From Allomuricauda sp. NBRC 101325 (GTDB taxonomy: Bacteria > Bacteroidota > Bacteroidia > Flavobacteriales > Flavobacteriaceae), in the NCBI RefSeq assembly GCF_030268205.1, contig NZ_BSQF01000002.1, positions 1,054,001-1,118,000 on the forward strand: DNA of 64,000 bases, read 5' to 3'. The position numbers and the translations under genes were made by a program. Below are positions 1 to 8,882 of this stretch, one piece after another; the first letter of the stretch is position 1; each line of letters begins with the position of its first letter. The notes under the pieces are model-generated. The model searched no databases, had not been told where the DNA came from, and saw nothing but the letters and a program-made list of their open reading frames with translations.

Positions 1-167
1 TGGTCAAAGTTCTTCATGGAGCTTTAAATGAAATTACAGCTCCAAATAGAATACTTTCAGTAACATCCATGAACCAATTAGTTCATAATCCACACTTCTC
101 TGTACAGCAAGGTGATGTCTGTACTCTATTCAGTAATATTTATCCACTTTTAGAAGCAATGAATTAA
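1..167 (+). CDS. C-terminal end of an unidentified protein (5' cut by window edge)
   Basis: An open frame runs from the window edge (first full codon at base 3) to TAA at 165-167 and gives 54 residues. It contains the stretch NQLVHNPHFS and ends PLLEAMN. An asparagine/histidine stretch followed by a short amphipathic tail resembles the end of HEPN-fold (RiboL-PSP-type) proteins, but this is only an impression and no catalytic motif is complete. The stop lies four bases before the methyltransferase start, so the two genes are probably co-transcribed. The fragment is AT-rich like its downstream partners. The start and the domain that would identify it lie outside the window. Confidence 0.6.
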   Translation, partial: VKVLHGALNEITAPNRILSVTSMNQLVHNPHFSVQQGDVCTLFSNIYPLLEAMN

Positions 168-171
168 AATT

Positions 172-1053
172 ATGGGTAGATTCAAAACACCACTAAGGTA
201 TCCAGGGGGAAAGCAGAGGCTATCCCCATTTATACAGGAGTTATTAGAAGTAAATGAAATAGATGGTAATTATTTAGAACCGTATGCTGGTGGCGCTGGT
301 ATTGCGATGGAACTGTTACTTTCCAAAAAAGTAAAAAAAGTTCACTTAAATGATTCTGACAAAGGTGTTTATGCATTTTGGTATTCAGTAATAAACCATA
401 CAGAAGCACTTTGTTCCAAAATATTAAGTGCCTCCATGACCATTGAGGAATGGAAAAAGAGAAGAGAGATACTTAAAAACAATATTGAAGTTGATCTCTT
501 AGAGTTAGGGTTTACTACTTTCTTTTTGAACAGATGTAATAGGTCGGGCGTTTTAAAAGGTGGAGTAATTGGAGGAATTGGCCAATTAGGTGATTATAAA
601 ATGGATGCAAGATTCAATAGAAATGAACTAATTAGTAGAATAGAATCTATTGCAATGTTTGGAAATCAAATATTCGTAACTAACATGGATGCAGAAAGTT
701 ATATTGGGAATTATTTGCCAAATATTGACCAAAATTCTCTCATATATTTAGATCCTCCATACTATAATAAAGCAAGTGGCTTGTATTTGAATTCTTATAA
801 AAATAGTGACCATGCGAGGATTGCTAAAATTATTCAAAACGATATAACTCATAGCTGGATTTTATCTTATGACGGAGTTCCTGAAATCCTAAATTTATAT
901 GAAGAAAGAAGACATTTTTTATATGATTTGCAGTATTCAGCTCAAACGGTTAAAAAAGGTAAAGAAGTATTTATTTTCGATGATGAAATTGAATTACCTA
1001 AAAGTTGTTCCTTAAATCATGTAAATGAGGGCTTGAAACTTATTTCTGGTTAA
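172..1053 (+). CDS. D12-class (Dam-like) DNA adenine N6-methyltransferase
   Basis: The protein (293 aa) should transfer a methyl group from SAM to adenine N6 in DNA. The motif order is that of the alpha/D12 group: an N-terminal RYPGGK motif at residues 9-14, the SAM-binding EPYAGGAG at 36-43, a central variable region that would hold target recognition, and the catalytic DPPY at 194-197. The length fits Dam-like enzymes. No restriction endonuclease is visible downstream, so it is either an orphan methylase or the partner of the gene cut at the left edge. Short spacing on both sides (4 nt and 1 nt) indicates an operon. The DNA is clearly more AT-rich than the genes after position 2145, which suggests acquisition. 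The target sequence cannot be told from sequence alone. Confidence 0.92.
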   Translation: MGRFKTPLRYPGGKQRLSPFIQELLEVNEIDGNYLEPYAGGAGIAMELLLSKKVKKVHLNDSDKGVYAFWYSVINHTEALCSKILSASMTIEEWKKRREILKNNIEVDLLELGFTTFFLNRCNRSGVLKGGVIGGIGQLGDYKMDARFNRNELISRIESIAMFGNQIFVTNMDAESYIGNYLPNIDQNSLIYLDPPYYNKASGLYLNSYKNSDHARIAKIIQNDITHSWILSYDGVPEILNLYEERRHFLYDLQYSAQTVKKGKEVFIFDDEIELPKSCSLNHVNEGLKLISG

Positions 1054-1054
1054 A

Positions 1055-1798
1055 ATGAATAACTCTCAACAACTAAGGATTGATTTTATTGGAATGGCAT
1101 TTGCGCTAGCAATAGGGCAAGTTGGATTTGAGATTGGAGAATTCTACAGCTCTGGATTGATAATTTGGGAACATCCATATGTTTTTAGCCACTTATTTTT
1201 AGGAACTTACATAATAGCTAGTAGTTGGGTAGGATGGAATAGATCAAAATCCAAGGGGACTTTTGAAGTATTTAATGGAAATTTCGGGAAATCTTTTATC
1301 ATACTTCTTTTAGATTTATTTCTTGTAATTTGTTATTTCATTATAATTAAAGGCGTAGAAAAACCTTATTTAAATAAGTTCTCGAAATTAGATATTAGTG
1401 CGATAATTGAATTGGATTGGTCTTTGATAATTGTCGTTACTTACATAGTGTGGGATGTAGTTTCCAAGCTCTTTGATTTTGATTCGGAAAAATTCAAATT
1501 CAAATTGAATTGGAAGCAATACCTTGCTAGGGCCTATCAAGCAGTTTTATGCTTTATTTTATTATGGTTGATGAGTAATGAACATGATAAAATAAATTCA
1601 ATTGATGAGGTGTTTTTAGTTGATTTTTATATACTATTAATTTTTGTTCTATTTAGGGCTTTAAAGGAAGACTTTAAAGAAGATAAAAAGCATACTAAAG
1701 TAGTATTAATAAAACGACTATTATTTATCTTTTTACCATCAATAATTATATTAGGAATATATCTACGTATTAAGTTTGATATTTTTTTATTTTGTTAA
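1055..1798 (+). CDS. Polytopic membrane protein of unknown function
   Basis: This 247-aa protein is not a family I recognise. About seven hydrophobic stretches (roughly residues 10-30, 44-62, 83-102, 122-140, 158-176, 186-203 and 220-245) mark it as an inner-membrane protein. A conserved-looking WVGWNRS motif follows the second segment, and charged loops rich in Lys, Asp and Glu separate the later ones. The ATG is a single base after the methyltransferase stop, so translation is probably coupled. Being tied to a methyltransferase and a deoxyribosyltransferase-like protein in an AT-rich block suggests an accessory or defence-linked role, but nothing in the sequence proves this. Confidence 0.75.
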   Translation: MNNSQQLRIDFIGMAFALAIGQVGFEIGEFYSSGLIIWEHPYVFSHLFLGTYIIASSWVGWNRSKSKGTFEVFNGNFGKSFIILLLDLFLVICYFIIIKGVEKPYLNKFSKLDISAIIELDWSLIIVVTYIVWDVVSKLFDFDSEKFKFKLNWKQYLARAYQAVLCFILLWLMSNEHDKINSIDEVFLVDFYILLIFVLFRALKEDFKEDKKHTKVVLIKRLLFIFLPSIIILGIYLRIKFDIFLFC

Positions 1799-1816
1799 TC
1801 AACTTATAGATTGAGT

Positions 1817-2140
1817 ATGAAGAAAGTATTTATAGCAGGACCATATACTAAAGGAGATGTTGCAATCAATGTTAAGAAAGCGATGGATATTGCTGATGAA
1901 ATAATAGATCTAGGTCATGCTCCTTTTTGTCCTCATTTAACTCATTTTCTTCACATGAATAAAGCTCAGCCTTATGAAAAGTGGTTAGCCATTGATGCGG
2001 AATTTCTTAAATGTTGTGATATTGCAATTAGGATAAATGGTGACTCAAATGGTGCTGACAAAGAGATTGAATTGGCAAATAAAATAGGCATACCAGTTTG
2101 TTATAGTTTAAATGAACTGAAAGAAATTCTTGAATCTTAA
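1817..2140 (+). CDS. DUF4406 protein, nucleoside 2-deoxyribosyltransferase-like fold
   Basis: The protein (107 aa from the ATG at 1817; an in-frame TTG at 1811 would add two residues) opens with KKVFIAGPYTKGD, the GPY motif of DUF4406 and related nucleoside deoxyribosyltransferase-like proteins. The D-A-E-F-L-K-C-C-D-I-A segment and the later GADKEIELA segment fit the family's acidic active-site region. Relatives are common in phages and mobile islands, where they are thought to act on nucleotides or related N-glycosides. The substrate here is unknown. The gene is the last of the AT-rich left block and ends four bases from the stop of the convergent RadC-like gene. Confidence 0.8.
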   Translation: MKKVFIAGPYTKGDVAINVKKAMDIADEIIDLGHAPFCPHLTHFLHMNKAQPYEKWLAIDAEFLKCCDIAIRINGDSNGADKEIELANKIGIPVCYSLNELKEILES

Positions 2141-2144
2141 TAAT

Positions 2145-2807
2145 TTATAAGTTCCCAATAACCTTTAAACTCAACCCCGTAGCATTTTTAATAATCTCAT
2201 CATCTACACCTTGAGCCTTTAATTTCTTGGCAATATCCAAAGCTTTTTCTTTTTCGGCCCGCTTTTTCTCGGTTTCGATCTTAAATTGTTCCAGTTCTTG
2301 CTTTTCGGGACCCATAATTTCAAAAAGGCCACTTTTTTGCAGTTCGTCCATTACGCCTTGGTCAGCAAAACTGGTGTAGTTGGTTTCGGTGATCACCAAA
2401 TGGTCGAGCACTTCCACTTTTATGAGCTTCCCCACTTTTAGCATGTGGTCGGTAAAGGTAATATCGGCATCGGTAACTTCGTGCGAGCCGCTGGGGTGGT
2501 TGTGCACCAAGATCAGTTTACTGGCCAGTTTGTAAATCGCCATTCGGAACACATCGGGCGGGTCGGCATTTACGCGGTTGCTGGCACCCAGACCAATAAG
2601 CTCCACAAACAGTATTTTGTTGTTGTGGTTGAGCCCCACTACCCAAAAATGTTCTTGGTTGCGGCGTATCTTGTTTTCGCGCAGCAATACCTGTTGCATG
2701 ATCGCATATATGTCCGCAGAGTTGAGCACTTTTATCTTTTGTTCTTTGGTAAGCCGTACGTTCATGGTAGGTGTTTGTAAGTTTTGGGTTGGGGAAAGGT
2801 AGTCCAT
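2145..2807 (-). CDS. RadC-like JAB-domain protein with a C-terminal coiled tail
   Basis: The 220-aa protein carries a RadC/JAB (MPN+) metalloprotease-like domain at about residues 25-150. The metal-binding pattern HNHPSG is at 102-107 with an aspartate at 115. It lacks the helix-hairpin-helix region found in longer RadC proteins. Residues 170-205 are a Lys/Glu-rich coiled segment followed by a small helix-turn-helix-like end (KAQGVDDEIIKNATGLSLKV), an ending reminiscent of Rpn/PD-(D/E)XK recombination-promoting proteins. The role of RadC proteins in repair is unproven. Short RadC-like genes are frequent near mobile DNA in Bacteroidota. Base composition matches the chromosome rather than the AT-rich block it faces. 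Confidence 0.85.
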   Translation of the reverse strand: MDYLSPTQNLQTPTMNVRLTKEQKIKVLNSADIYAIMQQVLLRENKIRRNQEHFWVVGLNHNNKILFVELIGLGASNRVNADPPDVFRMAIYKLASKLILVHNHPSGSHEVTDADITFTDHMLKVGKLIKVEVLDHLVITETNYTSFADQGVMDELQKSGLFEIMGPEKQELEQFKIETEKKRAEKEKALDIAKKLKAQGVDDEIIKNATGLSLKVIGNL

Positions 2808-2841
2808 GCCCGTGAAAAAAACAAAAATGCGATTTGGGTAT

Positions 2842-2875
2842 AAAAAAAACGCCCCAAACGTTGTTCGTAGGGGCG
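2842..2875 (-). terminator. Rho-independent terminator of the M28 peptidase gene
   Basis: Arms CGCCCC (2850-2855) and GGGGCG (2870-2875) pair around a 14-nt loop. Read on the minus strand, eight T residues (2842-2849) follow directly. Confidence 0.85.
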
Positions 2876-2901
2876 GTCTTGGCTTTTCAGGAGAAATCTA
2901 T

Positions 2902-5097
2902 CTACTGCACAATGCTGTTCAGTTTTTGTACCTGCGCATCAAAAGCTTTTAGGGTGGTGGCCAATACCCCAATTTGTTCCTGTGCTTCTTTCCATTCCTT
3001 CTGTTCAATGGCCTCGCGCACGCCTGGAAGTGTTTTTACCCCATACCCTGTGTAAAATCCAGGAGCATAGATCTGGTGCTTGAACCAATCTCTACGGGGA
3101 AGTCCTTTATCCTGCAACAAAATTTGCTCCATGCCCATCAACTCTTGGTTCAGTTGTGCCTTTTTGGCTGGGGACAGCGCCAATGCATCTGCCTTGGAAA
3201 AGGTTTCGATACTTTTCTTTAATTCCGCTACCACATTTTGAATGGGCGAGAAGTCTAAATAAGGTACTTCGCCCTCCATTTTTGCTGGAGCAATCGGTTT
3301 TTTGGGATCCATTACCAATCCGTAGGTATCCGCTTTAACCAATTTGTTGTGTTTTTCCACATCGGCACGCATTTTTTCCAAAGTGCTGATCACTTCGCCC
3401 AAATACGTTTCGATAGTGCTGTGCCATTGGGTCAGTTCAAACGGTAAAACCTCGGCATTCGCCAAACGTAAAGAAATACGTCCAGCAGTATTTGCCAAAG
3501 CAACGCCATAAGCAAACCCAGGATCTTTAAAACGGGTGTAGTGGGAGTAGGTATCGTAAATGGTGTGATATTCACCGCCACTACCTTCACCACCGTAGCC
3601 CAAGTTCAAAGAGGCGATACCTGTGTGTTGGATAAACGGGGTATAATCCGAACCTGAACCCAATGCGGACAGTTTAAACGAATTGTCCCCATCGCGCATT
3701 ACGTTGGCCGCTTTGCGACGCTCCGCTACGGAAACTCCTTTTTGAGGGTCGGTAACCACATTGGCCACTTGGCTCACCATGGCTTGTAGGGAGTGGGAAC
3801 CTCCAGCACCCAAATACCCACGGCTGTTTCCATCGGTGTTGATGTAGGCCACGGCCTTTTCTTTCAATTCAGGGATATGGTCCTCTACCCATTCGGTGGA
3901 ACCGATCAATCCTGGCTCTTCGGCATCCCAAGCACAGTACACCAAGGTACGTTTTGGTTTGTTGCCAGCTTTGGCCAATTTACCCACTACGCGGGCTTCT
4001 TCCATTAAGGCTACCATACCACTCACAGGGTCGCTGGCACCGTGTACCCAAGCATCGTGGTGGTTTCCACGGATTACCCACTCATCTGGGAACTCATCAC
4101 CCTCTAAAGTAGCGATCAAGTTGTGGGCAGGTTTCAATTGCCAGTCAAACTCCAATTTTAAGTGCACTTTGGCAGGTCCAGGGCCAATATGATAGGTAAT
4201 TGGCAATCCACCTCTCCAGTTGGATGGCGCAACAGGGCCCTCCAATGCAGCCAACAACGGCTGAGCATCTTCGTAGGAAATTGGCAATACTGGAATTTTA
4301 GTGATGGTAGGTGCATCTTTTCGATCCAAACGCTTTGCGTCTTTGGTAGCGGCATAACCAGGGGTCAACACATCACCAGGGTACAATGGCATGTCCATTA
4401 CAGAACCACGCTGCACCCCTGTTTTGTTTTTAAACGGCCCTTTTGGATACACATCGCCTTGGTAATACCCATCATCTTTAGGGTCAGAATAGATGATACA
4501 ACCGATAGCACCCATTTCGGCAGCCAATTTTGGTTTGATACCCCTCCAAGAACCTTGGTACTTGGCGATCACGATCTTTCCTTTTACGTCGATGCCCAAT
4601 TTGGCAAGTTCTTCGTAGTCACTTGGAATTCCGTAGTTCACGAATACCAAATCGGCCTCTACGTCTCCATCCGTGGAGAAAGCGTTGTAGCTGGGCAACA
4701 ATTTGTCACCTTGGGCAGTATAAGGGTCACCCTCCACTGGAATGGCCTCCAAGGAAGCAGTGTATTTGGTTGGGCCAGTTAATTCCAGTACCCTTACTTT
4801 TGGATAGGGGAAAAGCACTTGGTAGGTGTCAATTCGGGTTTTGTAGCCCCACGATTTGAACTGCTTTTCCATCCATTTTACGTTCTTTTCACCATATTCG
4901 GTACCTACCCAGTGTGGCTCTGCCACCATGAGTTTCATCCATTCGTCCAAATTTTTAGTGGAAAGTTGTTTTTCGTACTCAGCTTCGAGTTGGGTTTGAG
5001 CTTCCGAAGCTTTTTCACTGAACCCAATTATTTTGTCCTGGGCCGAGACACCTACAATTCCCAAAAGGAGCAGTAGGGGTAATAATTTATTTTTCAT
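2902..5097 (-). CDS. M28-family exopeptidase, glutamate carboxypeptidase II-like, secreted
   Basis: This 731-aa protein has a signal peptide (MKNKLLPLLLLLGIVGVSAQ) and the architecture of glutamate carboxypeptidase II and transferrin-receptor-like proteins. It starts with an N-terminal peptidase stretch, continues with a PA domain at roughly residues 120-330, then the co-catalytic zinc M28 domain with GNHHDAWVHGASD near residue 345 and the acidic motif WDAEEPGLIGS about 45 residues later, and ends in an alpha-helical dimerisation region. It probably releases C-terminal acidic or other residues from peptides in the periplasm or outside the cell. The gene stands alone with its own terminator. 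All metal-binding regions that I can see are intact. Confidence 0.93.
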   Translation of the reverse strand: MKNKLLPLLLLLGIVGVSAQDKIIGFSEKASEAQTQLEAEYEKQLSTKNLDEWMKLMVAEPHWVGTEYGEKNVKWMEKQFKSWGYKTRIDTYQVLFPYPKVRVLELTGPTKYTASLEAIPVEGDPYTAQGDKLLPSYNAFSTDGDVEADLVFVNYGIPSDYEELAKLGIDVKGKIVIAKYQGSWRGIKPKLAAEMGAIGCIIYSDPKDDGYYQGDVYPKGPFKNKTGVQRGSVMDMPLYPGDVLTPGYAATKDAKRLDRKDAPTITKIPVLPISYEDAQPLLAALEGPVAPSNWRGGLPITYHIGPGPAKVHLKLEFDWQLKPAHNLIATLEGDEFPDEWVIRGNHHDAWVHGASDPVSGMVALMEEARVVGKLAKAGNKPKRTLVYCAWDAEEPGLIGSTEWVEDHIPELKEKAVAYINTDGNSRGYLGAGGSHSLQAMVSQVANVVTDPQKGVSVAERRKAANVMRDGDNSFKLSALGSGSDYTPFIQHTGIASLNLGYGGEGSGGEYHTIYDTYSHYTRFKDPGFAYGVALANTAGRISLRLANAEVLPFELTQWHSTIETYLGEVISTLEKMRADVEKHNKLVKADTYGLVMDPKKPIAPAKMEGEVPYLDFSPIQNVVAELKKSIETFSKADALALSPAKKAQLNQELMGMEQILLQDKGLPRRDWFKHQIYAPGFYTGYGVKTLPGVREAIEQKEWKEAQEQIGVLATTLKAFDAQVQKLNSIVQ

Positions 5098-5229
5098 TGT
5101 ATTGAATTAGCTCCCTAAATTTAAGGGTTTGCTTGAAGTAAATGAAGTAAAAAGCAGTGAACCTATAGCGAATGTTCAAAGAATTTACATTTTCTTTGAA
5201 AAGCCACCTATAAATTGACAAAACAAGAT

Positions 5230-5853
5230 ATGAATCCGAAGATTGACCATTATTTGTCCGATGGCTGTGGACGTTGCTCCCTGTACAGTACTCCTGAATG
5301 CAAGGTGCATACGTGGCAGGAGGAACTCAAATACCTCAGACGAATTGTTTTGGACTGTGGTCTGGATGAGGAATTGAAATGGAGCGTGCCTTGTTACACC
5401 CATAATGGACATACCTTGGTCATGGTGGTCGCTTTTAAGGAAAGTGCGACGCTCAGCTTTTTTAAAGGAGCTCTTTTACGGGATGAACATGGCATTTTGA
5501 TGAAGCCAGGGAAAAATTCCCAAGCGAGCAGGGTAGTGCGGTTTACCAGTGTGGATGAAATCGTAAAGCTGGAAGATGTACTGAAAGCCTATATTTTTGA
5601 AGCCATAGATGTGGACAAGGCAGGACTCAAGATCAAAAAGAAAGAAACCTCCGAATATGAAATGCCAGAAGAACTACAACAAAAACTAGATGAAGATCCT
5701 GATTTTAAAATGGCATTTGAAGCCTTGACCCCTGGGCGTCAACGTGGGTATATGCTTTACATTTCGCAGGCCAAACAATCCCAAACCCGCATCAACCGCA
5801 TAGAAAAGTGCATTCCCAATATTTACAAAGGGAAAGGCTATAACGAGAGGTAG
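5230..5853 (+). CDS. YdeI/OmdA family protein
   Basis: The 207-aa product has an N-terminal DUF1801-like (YdhG/YdeI) domain with the WSVPCYTHNGHTL segment around residues 55-68. Its C-terminal bacteriocin-protection (OmdA) segment carries the LTPGRQRGYMLYISQAKQSQT motif and ends NIYKGKGYNER. Such proteins are small, cytosolic and of poorly defined function; some relatives affect resistance to cationic peptides. I chose the ATG at 5230 over a TTG at 5215 because ATG starts dominate here. The cysteine pair DGCGRCSLYS near the N-terminus could bind metal or form a disulfide. The gene is monocistronic, divergent from the M28 peptidase. Confidence 0.85.
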   Translation: MNPKIDHYLSDGCGRCSLYSTPECKVHTWQEELKYLRRIVLDCGLDEELKWSVPCYTHNGHTLVMVVAFKESATLSFFKGALLRDEHGILMKPGKNSQASRVVRFTSVDEIVKLEDVLKAYIFEAIDVDKAGLKIKKKETSEYEMPEELQQKLDEDPDFKMAFEALTPGRQRGYMLYISQAKQSQTRINRIEKCIPNIYKGKGYNER

Positions 5854-6027
5854 ATTTTCGTTTAAAACCTCTGGTTGTATCGGTTTATTTTATTTTTAGT
5901 AACTTACTGAAAAATAGATAGATAAGTTATTCTATTTATTGTGATTCTCGCCCCGCACTTTTTTTGATTATCGTTCACTTCCTACTGTACGAACGATTCG
6001 GTACGTAACAACCTAAACAAACATAAA

Positions 6028-6402
6028 ATGGAACGCACACTTTTTGAACGTCTGGGCGGATCCGATGGTATTTCGACCATTGTGGACACCGCAGTAAACA
6101 ATCACATGGAAAATCCTGCTGTAAACGCACGATTTTTGCCTTTAAAGGAACATCCCGAAAAACTTAGAATAGTAAAGGAACATTCCGTTGAATTTTTTAG
6201 CGCAGGGAGTGGGGGCAATGTTGCATACACTGGAATGGATATGGAAACTGCGCATAAAGGAATGAACATCAGCCCAGGGGAATATTACCATGTGCTGGAC
6301 GACATTATGCGCGCCTTGGACCAACTCAGCATTGATGAAGCTACACAAAAAGATGTTTTGGCCGTATTATGGTCCTTAAAGGGAATGATTGTAGCCAAAT
6401 AA
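6028..6402 (+). CDS. Truncated haemoglobin (group 1-like globin)
   Basis: The 124-aa protein is a short 2-on-2 globin that binds haem and is usually linked to NO or oxygen handling. The family signature FERLGGSDGISTIVD opens the protein. A glycine-rich E-F region (SAGSGGNVAYTG) follows, and the proximal haem ligand is His76 within METAHKGMNIS. The length is normal for the family and there is no signal peptide, so it is cytosolic. It lies 75 bp upstream of an exported aminotransferase-fold protein in the same direction. The 174-bp upstream gap contains the near-palindrome TACGAACGATTCGGTACGTA, which could be regulatory but has no known match. Confidence 0.93.
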   Translation: MERTLFERLGGSDGISTIVDTAVNNHMENPAVNARFLPLKEHPEKLRIVKEHSVEFFSAGSGGNVAYTGMDMETAHKGMNISPGEYYHVLDDIMRALDQLSIDEATQKDVLAVLWSLKGMIVAK

Positions 6403-6477
6403 AGAATGGGTAGGGGTTGATGTGCTTTTTTAAAGGATTATTTTAACTTTAGCAACAAACCAACCTTATAACCCAAT

Positions 6478-7755
6478 ATGTCTCAACGTAGAAAATTCTT
6501 AAAACAAGGTGCAGCAGCGATGATGTCGCTGCCCTTGCTATCCTTTGACCCTAAAAAAGACTGGTCCATTGCACCCTTACAAACCAATGCCCCAAAAGAT
6601 GAGGCGTATTGGCAAATGGTGCGCAAACAGTTTCCTTTAAAGGAGGGGCAAACCTATTTTAACAACGGAACCATGGGCCCAACCCCAGGTTATGTGCTCG
6701 ACAAAATGTTCGACCACATGATGCACTGGAATGTGGATGCCGCTACGGTGGACTATAAAAATGGTTCTGGTCCTGTTTTGTTGACGGGCTATTTTCCCTA
6801 CGAGGAATTGCGTACCAAATTGGGCAAGATCATCAATTGTGATTTTAAGGAAATCTCCCTGACCCAAAATGCCACTTTTGGAATGAATTACGTGGGCATG
6901 GGCCTCAATCTAAAAAAAGGGGACGAACTTCTCAATACCAACCAAGAACACGGTGGTGGATTTGGGGCTTGGCAATTATTGGCCAAACGTAAGGGCTGTG
7001 TGTACAAACAAGCCACCATGCCCGAACCTGCGAACGACCCTCAGGAAATAGTCGATGCTATTTTTAAGGAAGTCACCCCAAAGACCAAAGTGATTGCGGT
7101 ACCTCATATTATTTCAGGATTTGGAACGGTAATGCCCGTTAAAGAAATCTGTGCCGAGGCTAAAAAACGTGGTATTTTTTCTGTTTTGGACGGTGCGCAA
7201 TGCGTAGGTCAAGTTCCTGTGGATGTAAAGGATATTGGTTGCGATGCCTATTATTCCAGTTTGCACAAATGGTTGTTGGCCCCATCGGGAAGTGGTTTGC
7301 TTTATATTAATAAAGATGTGGTGGGCGATATCTGGACCACTATTGCAAGTTATAATTGGGACAACCAAGACGATCATGGTTTCCGTTTGATGCAGAACGG
7401 AACAGGAAATGCTGGCCTTATGGCAGGATATGATGCTGCCGTGGACTTCTTCAACACGATCGGACATGATGTATGGTTGGGTCGAGTTAAAGAACTGGGC
7501 AAATACCTACGTGATGGCCTCAAGGAGATGAAACATGTTACGTTTTACTCTTCCACCAATGAAGATATGGCCGCAGGAATAACCACCTATGGCGTGGTGG
7601 GCATGTCAGGACCTGAACTTCAAAAATACATGTGGGAAAAAGAGCGTTTGCAACCCCGTTCAGTGGGTGCTGAAATGCTACGACATTCCGTTCATATTTA
7701 TAATTCTAAAGAAGAAATAGATAGGGCTTTAAAACTTATCGAAGGGTTGGGATAA
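6478..7755 (+). CDS. Class V aminotransferase-fold PLP enzyme with Tat signal
   Basis: The 425-aa protein begins MSQRRKFLKQGAAAMMSLPLL, a twin-arginine (RRKFLK) export signal, so it should fold with its cofactor and leave the cytoplasm. The rest is a class V aminotransferase fold close to isopenicillin-N-epimerase-like and cysteine-desulfurase-like proteins. The PLP-binding aspartate lies in VLDGAQCVGQVPVD, and the Schiff-base lysine is Lys264 in SLHKWLLAP. The substrate is unknown; deamination or epimerisation of an amino acid derivative is plausible. The next gene starts 28 bp later on the same strand. Confidence 0.9.
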   Translation: MSQRRKFLKQGAAAMMSLPLLSFDPKKDWSIAPLQTNAPKDEAYWQMVRKQFPLKEGQTYFNNGTMGPTPGYVLDKMFDHMMHWNVDAATVDYKNGSGPVLLTGYFPYEELRTKLGKIINCDFKEISLTQNATFGMNYVGMGLNLKKGDELLNTNQEHGGGFGAWQLLAKRKGCVYKQATMPEPANDPQEIVDAIFKEVTPKTKVIAVPHIISGFGTVMPVKEICAEAKKRGIFSVLDGAQCVGQVPVDVKDIGCDAYYSSLHKWLLAPSGSGLLYINKDVVGDIWTTIASYNWDNQDDHGFRLMQNGTGNAGLMAGYDAAVDFFNTIGHDVWLGRVKELGKYLRDGLKEMKHVTFYSSTNEDMAAGITTYGVVGMSGPELQKYMWEKERLQPRSVGAEMLRHSVHIYNSKEEIDRALKLIEGLG

Positions 7756-7783
7756 CCTCTTTAAAAAGTAAAATGTAGAAATT

Positions 7784-8284
7784 ATGAAGAAAGGTTTGTT
7801 GGCGATATTTTCATTAATGTATGTGGGCATTTATGCCCAAGAGAAAACTCACCCCAACAATCCTAGTGTTATTATAACTGATGAGGCCCCAGAAAAGTGG
7901 AGAATTTTATCTGACGACGGAAAATATTTGGAAGCGGCCAGTGAACTTCTATTTTTATTATTATCGGATTCGAGCCGTAATGCCCATGCTGATTATTGGC
8001 ATATTGGACAAATGTATGCGATGGCAAATGACTATGAAAAAGCCATTTTTTATATGGATAAGGCTGCGGTCGATATTTCAGATGAGCAATGGATTTGGTA
8101 TTATAAAGGAACAATTGCCTTTTTAAAACGAGATAAACCAAAACTCCAGAAATATGCTGATTTGTTAGGGAAAGAACATTCAAAATATTATAAAGTAAAT
8201 GCTGATGCTTTGGAAAAACTGTTGGTAAACTTTGACAAAGGTTATGGGAAAGCTATTCTATCTGCATTGGACAATAAGGATTAA
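7784..8284 (+). CDS. Secreted TPR-like protein of unknown function
   Basis: The 166-aa product has a signal peptide (MKKGLLAIFSLMYVGIYAQ). Its helical repeats look like a degenerate tetratricopeptide pair: ADYWHIGQMYAMANDYEKAIFYMDKA and the following helix pair with Trp and Tyr. It is probably periplasmic and may bind another protein. It is followed after 11 bp by another small exported protein, so the two likely form a transcription unit, perhaps with the aminotransferase-fold gene before them. No enzyme motif is visible. Confidence 0.75.
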   Translation: MKKGLLAIFSLMYVGIYAQEKTHPNNPSVIITDEAPEKWRILSDDGKYLEAASELLFLLLSDSSRNAHADYWHIGQMYAMANDYEKAIFYMDKAAVDISDEQWIWYYKGTIAFLKRDKPKLQKYADLLGKEHSKYYKVNADALEKLLVNFDKGYGKAILSALDNKD

Positions 8285-8295
8285 ACGATCATAAA

Positions 8296-8796
8296 ATGAA
8301 AATTACTGGGGCGATTTATTTTATGTGTTTTAGTTTAATGAGCTATGCTCAGGATAATTCTGTTTTTCAAAATGTGACTGAACTAGTGAATGAAACCCAG
8401 CGTGTAATTTCTATTGAAAAAGGTCAAGTGATAGACACGGCCTACTTCCGAACCTTGTTTTTGCCGACTGCACATTTTAGCATGGTGGGCCAAGAGGACG
8501 GCGAATTTATGCAAGAGACCATGGGCCTTGATGAATTTTTGGCAACGCTTACCGACGAATATTATTCCAATGGTTACCACGAAGCGGGTATGGGTGCCAT
8601 AGTGGAAGAATACAATGGTATGGCACAAGTGATTCAAAGTTTTGAAGGGATGGACTCCGAAAATGAAACAGGTAAGGGAGTAAACAGTTATCAATTGGTC
8701 TATTCCGAAGGACGTTGGTGGATCGCCAATATGGTTTGGGCCATGAGCTATGATAATGGCAAGGATATTCCACGCAAGTATTTAAAAAAGAATTAG
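8296..8796 (+). CDS. Secreted NTF2/SnoaL-like protein
   Basis: The 166-aa product has a short signal peptide ending SYAQ. The mature part has the alpha-plus-beta pattern of NTF2-like proteins: an N-terminal helix, the FLPTAHFSMVGQEDGEF strand region, and the closing strand pair NSYQLVYSEGRWWIANMVWAM typical of DUF4440/SnoaL-like folds. The function is unknown; such proteins can be lyases or ligand carriers. It sits 11 bp after the TPR-like gene. The family assignment rests on the closing motif and overall pattern only. Confidence 0.7.
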   Translation: MKITGAIYFMCFSLMSYAQDNSVFQNVTELVNETQRVISIEKGQVIDTAYFRTLFLPTAHFSMVGQEDGEFMQETMGLDEFLATLTDEYYSNGYHEAGMGAIVEEYNGMAQVIQSFEGMDSENETGKGVNSYQLVYSEGRWWIANMVWAMSYDNGKDIPRKYLKKN

Positions 8797-8882
8797 ACCC
8801 CACCGCAAAAGGGATTTCATTTTTTGTACCTTATCGATAAGTAATAACACGAATATTTCTTTTACGAAGAGCAACCTCAATT

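Noticed and set aside
2902-5097. Several plus-strand frames opposite the M28 peptidase
   Set aside because: They are antisense shadows with no recognisable domains; the same holds opposite the other long genes.
5215-5229. TTG start for the YdeI-like protein
   Set aside because: An ATG five codons later fits the usual start and nothing conserved is lost.
8830-8841. CTTATCGATAAG palindrome before the SRAP gene, also seen inside the gene at about 17722
   Set aside because: One copy is intergenic and one is coding, with no shared context, so chance is the simplest reading.
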